The notes under the pieces are model-generated. The model saw nothing but the letters and a program-made list of their open reading frames with translations, had not been told where the DNA came from and did no database searches. Made by a program: the position numbers and the translations under genes. DNA of 64,000 nucleotides from Flavobacteriales bacterium (lineage in GTDB: Bacteria; Bacteroidota; Bacteroidia; Flavobacteriales_E; Vicingaceae): positions 62,001 through 126,000 of the forward strand of contig JACJZB010000002.1 in NCBI GenBank assembly GCA_020635815.1, given 5' to 3'. Shown here piece by piece: positions 55,527-64,000 of this stretch. Each line of letters begins with the position of its first letter. The stretch's first letter is position 1.

Positions 55527-56270
55527 ATGATTTCAGCACTTCATAACATAGGTTCATATTTTTTATTGCTTGCAAGAGTATTTAAAAAACCCGACAACTA
55601 TAAGTTGTATTGGCGTCAAACTGTACATGAGATGGTTAGCCTTGGGCTTGGTTCTTTAGGTTTAATTGCCATTATTTCATTATTTATGGGAGCTGTTGTA
55701 ACCCTACAAACAGTTTCTGCAATTAATAGCCCTTTAATTCCATTGTATACTGTTGGTTACGCAACAAGACAATCTTTTATTCTTGAACTTGCACCAACAG
55801 TTATGTGTTTAATTTTAGCAGGGAAAATTGGTTCAAATATTTCTTCTGAAATTGGTTCGATGAGAATAACTGAACAAATTGATGCTCTTGAAATTATGGG
55901 AATTAACTCTGCCTCCTATTTAATTTTACCGAAGATTATTGCTGCCCTTTTTACTATTCCTATTATTATCATTTACAGTATGTTTTTAGGAATTGTTGGC
56001 GGATGGATTGTCGGAGCTTATTCAAGTATGCTTTCTGTAAGCGAATATGTGTATGGAATAAGGTGGGATTTCCAATTATTCCATGTTGTATATGCTTTAA
56101 TTAAAACGTTATTTTTTGCTTTTGTTATCACTAGCGTTCCTTCATATTATGGCTACTACACCAGAGGTGGTGCTTTAGAAATAGGTAAATCAAGTACAAA
56201 ATCTGTTGTTTATTCCAGCATTACTATTTTGATAATTAACTACATCTTAACTCAACTACTTTTAATATAA
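55527..56270 (+). CDS. mlaE: MlaE-family ABC permease
   Basis: 247 residues, about five transmembrane helices. The MlaE signature is ISLFMGAVVTLQ, and the central LILAGKIGSNISSEIGSMRITEQIDALEIMGINS is the coupling region. It is the inner-membrane part of the maintenance-of-lipid-asymmetry transporter, which moves phospholipids between the membranes. It is directly followed by its ATPase, with the start one base after the stop. Confidence 0.93.
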   Translation: MISALHNIGSYFLLLARVFKKPDNYKLYWRQTVHEMVSLGLGSLGLIAIISLFMGAVVTLQTVSAINSPLIPLYTVGYATRQSFILELAPTVMCLILAGKIGSNISSEIGSMRITEQIDALEIMGINSASYLILPKIIAALFTIPIIIIYSMFLGIVGGWIVGAYSSMLSVSEYVYGIRWDFQLFHVVYALIKTLFFAFVITSVPSYYGYYTRGGALEIGKSSTKSVVYSSITILIINYILTQLLLI

Positions 56271-56271
56271 A

Positions 56272-57021
56272 ATGATTGAAGTTAAAAACATAAGAAAATC
56301 ATTCGGAGATAATGAAATTTTAAAGGACATTTCTATTACTTTTAAAAGAGGTGAAATTAATCTTGTAATTGGTGCTAGTGGCTCTGGAAAATCTGTTTTA
56401 ACCAAATGTATTGTTGGATTGCATGAAGTAGATTCTGGTACTATTTTTTATGATGGAAGAGAGTTTACATCAATGAACTTTAAAGATAGAAAAGATATTC
56501 GCTCGGAAATAGGAATGCTTTTTCAAGGAGGAGCTTTATTTGATTCGTTAACGGTTGAAGAAAATGTTCGTTTTCCTTTAGAAATGTACACTAAACAGAG
56601 TAAAGAAGAAATGTTGGATAGGGTTAACTTTTGTTTAAAACGAGTTAATCTTGAAAATGTGAATCATTTATACCCTGCTGAAATTAGTGGCGGAATGCAA
56701 AAAAGAGTTGGTATTGCAAGAGCAATCGCCTTAAATCCTAAGTATTTATTTTGTGATGAACCTAACTCTGGTTTAGATCCAAAAACAGGAATTGTTATCG
56801 ATAATTTAATTTACGATTTAACTAAAGAATTCGACATAACAACAATTTGTGTTACTCATGATATGAACTCTGTAATGGAAACAGGAGAAAACATTGTGTT
56901 TTTACATCAAGGACAAAAATGGTGGGAAGGTGATAAAAAATCTATTTTAAAAACGGATGATGATGTATTGTGTGATTTTGTTTATTCTTCTCGAATAATG
57001 AAAAAATTTAAAAATCTATAG
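56272..57021 (+). CDS. mlaF: MlaF-family ABC ATPase
   Basis: 249 residues. Walker A GASGSGKS, signature ISGGMQKR, Walker B YLFCDEPNSGLDPKTG and H-loop CVTHDM. It pairs with MlaE just upstream. MlaD is not encoded next to them, though it often is in other genomes. Convergent with the glycosyltransferase gene at 57030. Confidence 0.93.
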   Translation: MIEVKNIRKSFGDNEILKDISITFKRGEINLVIGASGSGKSVLTKCIVGLHEVDSGTIFYDGREFTSMNFKDRKDIRSEIGMLFQGGALFDSLTVEENVRFPLEMYTKQSKEEMLDRVNFCLKRVNLENVNHLYPAEISGGMQKRVGIARAIALNPKYLFCDEPNSGLDPKTGIVIDNLIYDLTKEFDITTICVTHDMNSVMETGENIVFLHQGQKWWEGDKKSILKTDDDVLCDFVYSSRIMKKFKNL

Positions 57022-57029
57022 GATTTTAA

Positions 57030-57761
57030 TTATCTCTTATAGTTTCTAAACCAACTTTCTACCTTCATTTGGATTATTCCAAAAACAGCTTCTTTAAAAA
57101 TACCCCCGCTCATTTTTGATACTCCTTCTTGTCTATCTGTAAAAATAATTGGCACTTCTTTTATTTTAAAATCAAACTTCCAAGTTGTAAATTTCATCTC
57201 AATTTGAAAAGCATAACCTTTAAACTTTATAGCATCAAGTTTTATCGTTTCAATTACTTTTCGTGAATAGCATTTAAATCCAGATGTGGTATCACGAATT
57301 TTCATGCCCGTAACAAAACGCACATAAGCTGAAGCATAATAAGACATCAATACTCTTCCCATTGGCCAATTCACTACATTTACTCCTTTTATGTATCGAG
57401 AACCTATTGCCAAATCTGCCCCATCAATGGCACAAGCGTTATACAATTTTATTAAATCTTCTGGATTATGTGAGAAATCGCAATCCATTTCAAAAATATA
57501 ATTGTAGTCTCGCTTTAAAGACCATTTAAATCCATAGATATAAGCTGTTCCTAAACCTAATTTTCCTTTTCGTTGTTCTAAATGTAGTTTTCCTTCAAAT
57601 TCTTTTTGTAGTTTTTTCACCACATCTGCAGTACCATCAGGAGAACCATCATCAATAATTAACACATCAAAATCCTTCTCTAAAGAAAACACTTTGTATA
57701 TCATCGCTTCAACGTTTTCTATTTCGTTGTAAGTAGGAATTATTACTATTGAGTCAGACAT
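57030..57761 (-). CDS. Polyprenol/dolichol-phosphate mannosyltransferase-like GT2
   Basis: 243 residues. The N-terminal GT2 fold VIIPTYNEIENVEAMI, DVLIIDDGSPDGTADVV and MDCDFSHNPEDL (with the DxD-like DCD) match DPM1-type enzymes. The terminal DRQEGVSKMSGGIFKEA also fits. It moves a sugar from a nucleotide donor to a lipid phosphate. There are no C-terminal membrane helices, so it is the soluble-catalytic form. Confidence 0.92.
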   Translation of the reverse strand: MSDSIVIIPTYNEIENVEAMIYKVFSLEKDFDVLIIDDGSPDGTADVVKKLQKEFEGKLHLEQRKGKLGLGTAYIYGFKWSLKRDYNYIFEMDCDFSHNPEDLIKLYNACAIDGADLAIGSRYIKGVNVVNWPMGRVLMSYYASAYVRFVTGMKIRDTTSGFKCYSRKVIETIKLDAIKFKGYAFQIEMKFTTWKFDFKIKEVPIIFTDRQEGVSKMSGGIFKEAVFGIIQMKVESWFRNYKR

Positions 57762-57853
57762 TTTATTTTTAAAATCGATGTAAAGATATAAAAATCAGTT
57801 TCAATATATTTTTTGAAAGTGTATATTTAACAAAATTGTGTTTTTTTAACAAT

Positions 57854-59752
57854 TTAAACCTTACTAGCTCCTTCTTGAATTTCTTTGACTACTTCAGGAT
57901 CTAACAAGGTTGAAATGTCTCCTAGATTAGAAGTATCTCCTTCTGCGATTTTCCTTAAAATTCTTCTCATTATTTTTCCTGAACGAGTTTTAGGTAAGCC
58001 TTTTACAATCTGAATTATATCTGGCTTAGCAATTGGTCCAATTTCTTTTGTTACAACTTCTAAAAGTTCTTTTCTCAACTCATCTTCATTCACTTCTTTT
58101 GCGCAAATTACATAGGCGTAAATCCCTTGCCCTTTTATGTCGTGAGGATAACCCACCACTGCAGATTCAACAACATCATGATGCTCATCTAATGCATTCT
58201 CAACCTCTGCTGTTCCCATTCGGTGTCCAGAAACATTTATCACATCATCAACTCTCCCCGTAATTCGGTACATTCCATTTTCATCTCGCTTACACCCATC
58301 TCCAGTAAAATATTTTCCTTTATAAGTTGAAAAATAAGTTTGTTTACAGCGTTCGTGCTCTCCATAAATGGTTCTTAGCATAGATGGCCATGGAAACTTT
58401 ATACACAAATTACCCTCTACATTATTTCCTTTTATTTCATTTCCTTCTGTATCAACCAAGCAAGGTTGAATTCCAGGCAAAGGCAATGTAGCATAACTTG
58501 GTTTTAGTTTTGTAATTCCTGCCAAAGGAGAAATCATAATACCCCCTGTTTCAGTTTGCCACCATGTATCAACTATAGGGCATTTTTCTTTTCCTATATT
58601 TTTATAATACCATTCCCAAGCTTCTTCATTTATTGGCTCTCCAACACTTCCTAAAACTTTTAAAGAACTTAGCTTATATTTATTTACAAAATCTATATCA
58701 CACGCCTCTAAAGCTCTAATTGCTGTAGGTGCAGTATAAAAAATATTTACTTGATGTTTATCTACAACATCCCAAAACCGACCTGCATCGGGATAGGTTG
58801 GCACACCTTCAAACAGCAATGTAGTTGCACCAGATAGTAAAGGGCCATATATAATGTAAGAATGTCCCGTAATCCAACCAATATCAGCAGTACACCAATA
58901 AACATCATCACCACTATACTGAAATACATTTTGAAAACTATAAGCTGTATAAACCATATAACCACCGGTAGTATGAACTATTCCTTTTGGCTGACCTGTA
59001 GAACCTGATGTATATAAAACAAACAATTCATCTTCGGCGTCCATTTCTTCTGCCTCACATTCTTCATCAACCTTCAATAATTCCTCATGCCACCAAACAT
59101 CTCTTCCGGTTTTCATGTCAATCTTTCCTCCAGTTCGTCTTAAAACAATAGATTTCTCAATTGATGGGCAACTCTCCAGTGCTTCATCAACAATTGTCTT
59201 TATTTCGGTTGTTTTACTTCCTCTATAACCTTCATCTGAGGTTAGGATTAAATTACATGTAGCATCCTTAATCCTATCTGCTAACGCTTTAGCTGAGAAA
59301 CCTGCAAAAACAACTGAATGAATTGCTCCTATTCGAGCACAAGCTAATGTTGCAATTGCCAATTCTGGAACCATAGGCATATAAATACATATTCTATCTC
59401 CTTTTTTGGCTCCATTATTTTTTAACACGTTAGCAAATTTGCACACTTCGCGATGCAATTCTTTATAGGTTAATTTTATAACTTCATCATTCGGGTTATT
59501 TGGCTCCCAAATTATTGCAGTTTTATCTCCAAGTTTTTCTACATGTCTATCTAAACAATTTTCAGTAATATTTAATTTTGCATTAACAAACCAGCGTATA
59601 TTAGGTTCGTTAAAGTCCCATTCTAAAACACTATCCCATAATTCTTTCCATGAAAAATGCTTTGCTTTTTCTGCCCAAAACTCTTTAGGGTTGTTAATAC
59701 TTCTATTATATTCTGATTGATATTCTTCGAATGATTTAATTTGTAAAGACAT
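57854..59752 (-). CDS. acs: Acetyl-CoA synthetase
   Basis: Activates acetate with ATP and CoA. 632 residues. AMP-binding core YTSGSTGQPKGIVHTTGGYM, WQTETGGIMISPL, and the C-terminal PKTRSGKIMRRILRKIAEG, whose Lys is the regulatory acetylation site in homologues. The N-terminal ACS domain is present. Single gene, preceded by a terminator of the upstream T9SS gene at 59800. Confidence 0.96.
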   Translation of the reverse strand: MSLQIKSFEEYQSEYNRSINNPKEFWAEKAKHFSWKELWDSVLEWDFNEPNIRWFVNAKLNITENCLDRHVEKLGDKTAIIWEPNNPNDEVIKLTYKELHREVCKFANVLKNNGAKKGDRICIYMPMVPELAIATLACARIGAIHSVVFAGFSAKALADRIKDATCNLILTSDEGYRGSKTTEIKTIVDEALESCPSIEKSIVLRRTGGKIDMKTGRDVWWHEELLKVDEECEAEEMDAEDELFVLYTSGSTGQPKGIVHTTGGYMVYTAYSFQNVFQYSGDDVYWCTADIGWITGHSYIIYGPLLSGATTLLFEGVPTYPDAGRFWDVVDKHQVNIFYTAPTAIRALEACDIDFVNKYKLSSLKVLGSVGEPINEEAWEWYYKNIGKEKCPIVDTWWQTETGGIMISPLAGITKLKPSYATLPLPGIQPCLVDTEGNEIKGNNVEGNLCIKFPWPSMLRTIYGEHERCKQTYFSTYKGKYFTGDGCKRDENGMYRITGRVDDVINVSGHRMGTAEVENALDEHHDVVESAVVGYPHDIKGQGIYAYVICAKEVNEDELRKELLEVVTKEIGPIAKPDIIQIVKGLPKTRSGKIMRRILRKIAEGDTSNLGDISTLLDPEVVKEIQEGASKV

Positions 59753-59799
59753 TTTTTATTTTTTTGGTATCTTAAAAGTACCAATTTTTAAACATAAAA

Positions 59800-59825
59800 A
59801 AAGCTCCAACTTTCGTTGGAGCTTT
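59800..59825 (-). terminator. Terminator after the OB-fold T9SS gene
   Basis: Stem AAAGCTCCAAC / GTTGGAGCTTT with loop TTTC, flanked by A-rich and T-rich sequence. Confidence 0.85.
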
Positions 59826-59845
59826 ATATCAATCACTTAATTATT

Positions 59846-61201
59846 TTACTTATTCACAACAAATTTGTTAGTTGTAATTAAACTACCATCATTTGTATAA
59901 ATTGAATAAAAGTAAATCCCATTGTTTAAATCAGCAGTAGATACGTTTAATCTATTCCCTATTGAATTTACAGATTTTACTGTTTTACCAGTTATATCAA
60001 ACAGTTGAACTTCAAAATTGTTATCGTTTAATTCAAAAACTACAAAAGTAGAAGCTGGATTTGGATAAACAGCTACTGAAATATTATTTATTTCTTCAAT
60101 AGATGTGCTAATTTGAACATCATTCATATCTCTTGGTAACAATTTAAAGTTATTATATGAATAATCTATTACTCCAGTAACAGTGTACATTAAGCCCTGA
60201 ACAGGTCCAAAGGCAAACATTTTATCATCAATAATTAAAGCACCAGAACCATCGTTAATTGTCCATTCTCCAATTCCACTACCTGTTGTATCTGCTGTAC
60301 AAGTTGCTCCCTGCACTGTTACTAAAACACCTTCGTATTGTTCGTCGTTAGCAGCTAAGCTTGACAATACTGTTGGGTTTGGTAAAGACCCTGTTCCTGT
60401 AACGTTAAATACTGTCGGATTTTTAATTTCAGTATAATTAAAATACTCTTCTACAATGCCTGTTACTGTAACATTATCTCCAATATTTGGAACGTTTACG
60501 TAGTCTAAAACAAAAATACCGTTATAAGCACCATTACCATCTTGTAAATAATACCCATTGTACTGAACAGCAGTAACAATACCACTAGTTTCAACTAGTT
60601 CAGTATTGTGTGGAGAGTCATAAGGAGATGTTGTTGTAAATTGGATTTCATAAATTGTGTAAGGAGTAGCTACAGGTGGAGATGACAAACTTATTGCAAC
60701 AGAGTCTAAAATTATATCTGTTGTTCCGTCTGTATTTTTTAAAGAAATAATAAATTCAGCCGAATCACAAGTAGCCGCCAATGTAACTGTTTGTGATAAC
60801 ATTACTAAACTTCCATTTGATTCGTCAGCAATGTCAAAATAGCTATTATAAGTTCCATAGTTATTATCTGTTACATTATAATAAGCAGTTCTTAAATCTC
60901 CTTGACTTCCTTTAACCCACATCTTTATTTCATAAGTTTCTCCAGCTGTTACAGCCAATCTTTGGGTTGTAAACCTTTTGTGGCTTGTAGGGTTTGTATT
61001 TGATAATTGAGCAGCACTTGTTCCGTAAGATACAGCAGGAACTTCAGTAACATTACTTGAAGCAATAGTAGATTTCGAACCCATCCAATCTGTTGGGTCG
61101 CCACTAGCCCAAGAGCTTAGGTTACTTTGGAAAACGGTTTGTGCATTTGCAGCAGTACCTACAACCATTAAACCTAAAAATAATTTGTAAAGTTTTTTCA
61201 T
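59846..61201 (-). CDS. T9SS-sorted secreted protein with OB-fold-like region
   Basis: 451 residues. Signal peptide MKKLYKLFLGLMVVGTAANAQ, an N-terminal carbohydrate-binding-like jelly roll (FQSNLSSWASGDPTDWMGSK...), an OB-fold-like region (YDSPHNTELVETSGIVTAVQYNGYYLQDGNGAYNGIFVLD...), and a C-terminal T9SS type A domain (VAVYPNPASTFVVF...LITTNKFVVNK). The OB segment resembles those upstream of secreted nucleases, but no nuclease domain is present. It is probably the last gene of the locus with the two DUF5689 proteins and the TonB-dependent receptor. Confidence 0.85.
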   Translation of the reverse strand: MKKLYKLFLGLMVVGTAANAQTVFQSNLSSWASGDPTDWMGSKSTIASSNVTEVPAVSYGTSAAQLSNTNPTSHKRFTTQRLAVTAGETYEIKMWVKGSQGDLRTAYYNVTDNNYGTYNSYFDIADESNGSLVMLSQTVTLAATCDSAEFIISLKNTDGTTDIILDSVAISLSSPPVATPYTIYEIQFTTTSPYDSPHNTELVETSGIVTAVQYNGYYLQDGNGAYNGIFVLDYVNVPNIGDNVTVTGIVEEYFNYTEIKNPTVFNVTGTGSLPNPTVLSSLAANDEQYEGVLVTVQGATCTADTTGSGIGEWTINDGSGALIIDDKMFAFGPVQGLMYTVTGVIDYSYNNFKLLPRDMNDVQISTSIEEINNISVAVYPNPASTFVVFELNDNNFEVQLFDITGKTVKSVNSIGNRLNVSTADLNNGIYFYSIYTNDGSLITTNKFVVNK

Positions 61202-61239
61202 AATTAATTGTTTTAAGTGAATTATAAAGTTATCGATTT

Positions 61240-62487
61240 TTAATTAACAATAGTAATGTCATCTAATTCCCAGGTCCCGACTCCGGAAGTATTTACACCT
61301 ACATGTTTAAATGCAACAAAAGTATTTGCTGATAAATATGGAGTTAAATCTAAATCTCCAGAACTAGTCCATGTACTCCATGAGTTGATATCTGTATCCC
61401 AAATTGCAAGTGAAGTTAAATCAGTCCAGGTTGCAGTATTTGGGTTGCTTACTCCATCATAATCTGTTGACACCATAACTTGTAATTGAGGAATTGTGCC
61501 ATACCTTACCACATTTCTAAAGTTAACACTTGGTGTAGCAGCATTTGTTAAATTTAGGGAAGGAGAAATTAACCAAGATTCACTAACCTCACCCATAGAT
61601 GTAGAAGAATTATAACAGCTAATTTTTGCTGCAGAATTAGTTGCTGCAAAAATACCCCACTCAGTAAAAGATGGACCAGTAACATGTTGAACAGTCCATC
61701 CACCAGAAGTCAAACTCTGATCATTAAAGTCTTTTACTATTGGAGCTTCCCCATTCATATTTAACTCATTTGGGTTACGAACTAATAATTGAGCTCCTGA
61801 ATTGTATTGTGCCATTACACCTATAAATGTACCAACACCACTTGGAATGGTATCTGAGGCAAAGTTAGCATACCCACTTGTTCTCACATCAATTTGATTT
61901 CCATTAATATCTTGGAGAACTCTAGTTACACTTGCTAAGTTTTCAGCATCTGCATACGTTTTACCTTGGCCTCCCTCAATGAATCTTACACTATTTAACT
62001 GGATTAACTCTCCTTGAAAATCTTCAAGGTTGTATAAGATATCATTAACTGTTACAATTTGAGGTGTTTTATATTTAAGTGTAGCTATTTTAGTAATATT
62101 ATTATCTGGATGTAACGAATCAACCTGCATCATTTGATTGTACCTGAGTAATTTGCTCCCTTTTAAATATACACGAACTGAATCACCAATGTAAAGCCCT
62201 GTTGAAGAAATAAATCTTAAGTTAATCCCTCCAGTTGCATCTTCTATGTATGATTCTTTGTATAAATTACCCGTAGATTCATCAGCAATAATTACACCTT
62301 GAATTGATAGTTCTTCTGTTATTTCTACTGTACTTCCAGGCGTATGCATTGCTCTTAACTCTGCTATTGTTACTACATTTCCAGTTGGGATTGCTGTTGT
62401 TGGTGGTGCATCAAATTCTTTTTCACAAGAAACCAATGTAATTGAAACGATGCAAAATAACCCGATTATATATTTTAAATTTTTCAT
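61240..62487 (-). CDS. DUF5689 lipoprotein with choice-of-anchor J domain (copy 1)
   Basis: 415 residues. The lipobox LVSC lies near residue 21. The DUF5689 region follows (VVTIAELRAMHTPGSTVEITEELSIQGVIIADESTGNLYKESYIEDATGGINLRF), then an OB-fold segment with VRTSGYANF. The C-terminal half is a choice-of-anchor J-type jelly roll (DFNDQSLTSGGWTVQHVTGPSF...TWELDDITIVN). It has no T9SS domain. It is a paralog of the next gene on the same strand, 22 bases apart, and probably one operon with the TonB receptor. Confidence 0.9.
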   Translation of the reverse strand: MKNLKYIIGLFCIVSITLVSCEKEFDAPPTTAIPTGNVVTIAELRAMHTPGSTVEITEELSIQGVIIADESTGNLYKESYIEDATGGINLRFISSTGLYIGDSVRVYLKGSKLLRYNQMMQVDSLHPDNNITKIATLKYKTPQIVTVNDILYNLEDFQGELIQLNSVRFIEGGQGKTYADAENLASVTRVLQDINGNQIDVRTSGYANFASDTIPSGVGTFIGVMAQYNSGAQLLVRNPNELNMNGEAPIVKDFNDQSLTSGGWTVQHVTGPSFTEWGIFAATNSAAKISCYNSSTSMGEVSESWLISPSLNLTNAATPSVNFRNVVRYGTIPQLQVMVSTDYDGVSNPNTATWTDLTSLAIWDTDINSWSTWTSSGDLDLTPYLSANTFVAFKHVGVNTSGVGTWELDDITIVN

Positions 62488-62509
62488 AAACTTTCTTTTT
62501 TCAATTCAA

Positions 62510-63757
62510 TTAATCTTCAATAGTAAAATCATCAATTTCCCATGTACTTCCACTACTGTTTGAACCTGTATATTTGAAAGCAAAACGTACGCCTGATGTT
62601 GTGTATGCTGACAAGTTAATTAATCCTGAGTTTGCCCAGCTCCATCCTCCTCCTGACCATGTAGCTAATGATGTCATATCAGCCCAAGTGGTGGTGGTTA
62701 CATCTCCTGTAAAACTAGTGGTTACATATAATTTTAAAGGATCTCCAGAATAATTATATGCTGACTGAAATGATAAAGTAGGATTCGTAATTCCTGTTAA
62801 GTCGAATTCTGGCGAAATCAACCATGTTTCGCAAGCTGTATTCCCAGAATTATAGTTTGTTATTTGAGCATAGTAAGTAGAGTTTGAACCTAAATTATTA
62901 GTCGTCCAATCAATATTTCCTATAATATTTTCCATAATCCACCCACCTGAAGTAATGTTTTGATCTTCAAAATTCTTAACATAGTAAGGGCATTCGTTAT
63001 TTCTTGTACCTGACATTGTTAACTCTTGAGGGGTACGAATAGCAAGTTGTACAGTACCATTATATTGCGTTACCACAGCAATAATAGAACCTTTTCCCTT
63101 TGGTAATGTTTGGTTTGCAAAAGTTGAGTACCCACTTGAACGAACAATAACTGTTTTGTTTATTGAATCAATAAGTGTTCTATTTTCATCGTACTGAGTA
63201 ATTGCATTTGCCCATGTACTCCAGATATCATTACAAATAAATTCAACATCATTAATTTGAATTAATTTACCTTGATAAGGAGAATAAATACTTCCTGATG
63301 GTATTAAAATATCGCTTATAGATACAAGTTCTGGTGCAATCGATTCGTTTGTTCCTTGTTTAATTATTTGTCTGTCAGGGTCAATATTGTCAACCACTAA
63401 CATATTGTTATCTCTTGTGATTGTTGTTCCTCTTAATGAAATTCTTACTCTATCACCTTCATAAACCTGGCTCGAAGAAGTTAAATTAAGCTGAATAGCA
63501 TTTGTTCCATCTTGTAAAAAAAGTGTTTTATATAAATTTCCTGAAACTTCATCTGCGGTAATTGTTCCATATACAGACAAATCATAATTAATAAGGACAT
63601 CAACTGCTGTGTACATATTTCTTAACGAATCAATTGTAATAATTTCATCCTCAGAAAGAATTTTAATGGGTGGTGAAACAGTATCTTTATTGCAACTTAA
63701 TAAAACTAATGTTGAAATTAAAACACTAACAATTGATATATTTTTAATTTTTTTCAT
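62510..63757 (-). CDS. DUF5689 lipoprotein with choice-of-anchor J domain (copy 2)
   Basis: 415 residues, the same length and layout as the copy at 61240. The lipobox LLSC lies near residue 22, then DUF5689 (IITIDSLRNMYTAVDVLINYDLSVYGTITADEVSGNLYKTLFLQDGTNAIQL), VRSSGYSTF, and the jelly-roll tail ending TWEIDDFTIED. It lies 18 bases after the stop of the TonB-dependent receptor. Such lipoprotein-receptor pairs in Bacteroidota bind a ligand at the outer surface. The ligand is unknown; a link to phosphate or nucleic-acid scavenging is possible. Confidence 0.9.
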   Translation of the reverse strand: MKKIKNISIVSVLISTLVLLSCNKDTVSPPIKILSEDEIITIDSLRNMYTAVDVLINYDLSVYGTITADEVSGNLYKTLFLQDGTNAIQLNLTSSSQVYEGDRVRISLRGTTITRDNNMLVVDNIDPDRQIIKQGTNESIAPELVSISDILIPSGSIYSPYQGKLIQINDVEFICNDIWSTWANAITQYDENRTLIDSINKTVIVRSSGYSTFANQTLPKGKGSIIAVVTQYNGTVQLAIRTPQELTMSGTRNNECPYYVKNFEDQNITSGGWIMENIIGNIDWTTNNLGSNSTYYAQITNYNSGNTACETWLISPEFDLTGITNPTLSFQSAYNYSGDPLKLYVTTSFTGDVTTTTWADMTSLATWSGGGWSWANSGLINLSAYTTSGVRFAFKYTGSNSSGSTWEIDDFTIED

Positions 63758-63775
63758 CTTTCTATTTTTAACACA

Positions 63776-64000
63776 TTAAAAGTTAAAGCTTACCATTGCG
63801 AAATATGTTCTGCCATACATATACCCAACTCTTGGTGGAAACTTATCTACATTTTGAACATCTAATCTTATTTGTTCAAATCCTCCTGTTTGATAATCTT
63901 TCTTATCTAACACATTGTTTACGTTCACATTAAGCCTTAAATAATATTTATTCTTAAGTCTCCATGATTTCCCTGCAAATAAATCAAGTGTAAACCCAGG
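63776..64000 (-). CDS. TonB-dependent outer-membrane receptor, C-terminal fragment
   Basis: The last 74 codons of a gene whose start lies beyond the window. Residues include a barrel-like pattern (KSWRLKNKYYLRLNVNVNNVLDKKDY) and the closing strand GYMYGRTYFAMVSFNF with a terminal aromatic residue, the signal for outer-membrane barrel insertion. It is the upstream member of the DUF5689 locus. Substrate cannot be told from this fragment. Confidence 0.85.
   Translation of the reverse strand, partial: PGFTLDLFAGKSWRLKNKYYLRLNVNVNNVLDKKDYQTGGFEQIRLDVQNVDKFPPRVGYMYGRTYFAMVSFNF

Noticed and set aside
1..64000. CRISPR arrays, rRNA and tRNA genes
   Set aside because: No regular repeat-spacer array and no cloverleaf with CCA or TTC-arm found by eye in the intergenic regions. 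A dedicated tRNA search was not possible.

Overview
The window is AT-rich DNA from a member of the Bacteroidota, most likely order Flavobacteriales. The evidence is nine or more exported proteins ending in a type IX secretion (T9SS) type A sorting domain (NP...F.IYPNPA..., then ...KLLK or K.V..), SusC/TonB-type components, Bacteroidota-specific families (DUF2795, DUF2480, DUF5689, DUF8202, NamZ/DUF1343), and no recognisable Shine-Dalgarno signals. No rRNA, tRNA or CRISPR array was seen. Taxonomy below order is not claimed.

Layout. 1-2.1 kb: rpoN (sigma-54) overlapping a PAP2-like membrane protein. 2.2-11.1 kb: an accessory island on the minus strand, made of tandem paralogous T9SS cargo proteins (N-terminal NPSFED/SPDYF domain), each apparently once followed by a tail-fibre-like S74 chaperone protein. 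One unit is intact (6262 down to 2156). One has its S74 gene reduced to a 67-residue stub (9938-10141). One paralog carries a G9-tract frameshift (8901-9888). In the third unit the S74 gene appears to have been replaced by an opposite-strand three-gene cassette (6472-7932) that ends in a PD-(D/E)xK nuclease-like protein. 11.3-21.5 kb: housekeeping genes (DUF2795, PduO-type cobalamin adenosyltransferase, prfB with programmed +1 frameshift, arsC, TonB, rnr, mtgA) with a small ABC exporter-like pair and a structured, repeat-rich 587-bp intergenic stretch. 20.99-25.2 kb: a LytS/LytTR two-component operon with a beta-propeller sensor, plus DUF2480. 25.5-34.3 kb: large T9SS surface proteins, a CotH kinase-like protein and an ALDH7 dehydrogenase. 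34.4-43 kb: class I fumarase, a DsbD-like protein with a duplicated N-terminal domain, cystathionine beta-synthase, a LolC/E-type permease and NamZ. 43.7-55.2 kb: CoA-type Nudix hydrolase, WG-repeat protein, MltF, LptB, TatC, ManC, aminotransferase, SprT-like protein, FeoB/FeoA (feoB lacks an ATG). 55.3-64 kb: a small lipoprotein missed by length filters, MlaE/MlaF, dolichol-phosphate-mannose-synthase-like glycosyltransferase, Acs, and a surface uptake-type locus (OB-fold T9SS protein, two DUF5689 proteins, 3' end of a TonB-dependent receptor).

The core gene content serves cell-envelope building (mtgA, mltF, namZ, lptB, mlaEF, lol-type permease, tatC, dsbD) and central metabolism (fumarase, acs, ALDH7, CBS). 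The unusual biology is concentrated in the 2.1-11.1 kb island and the 17.4-18.0 kb intergenic stretch. All functional statements rest on sequence motifs read by eye. No database or structure search was run.
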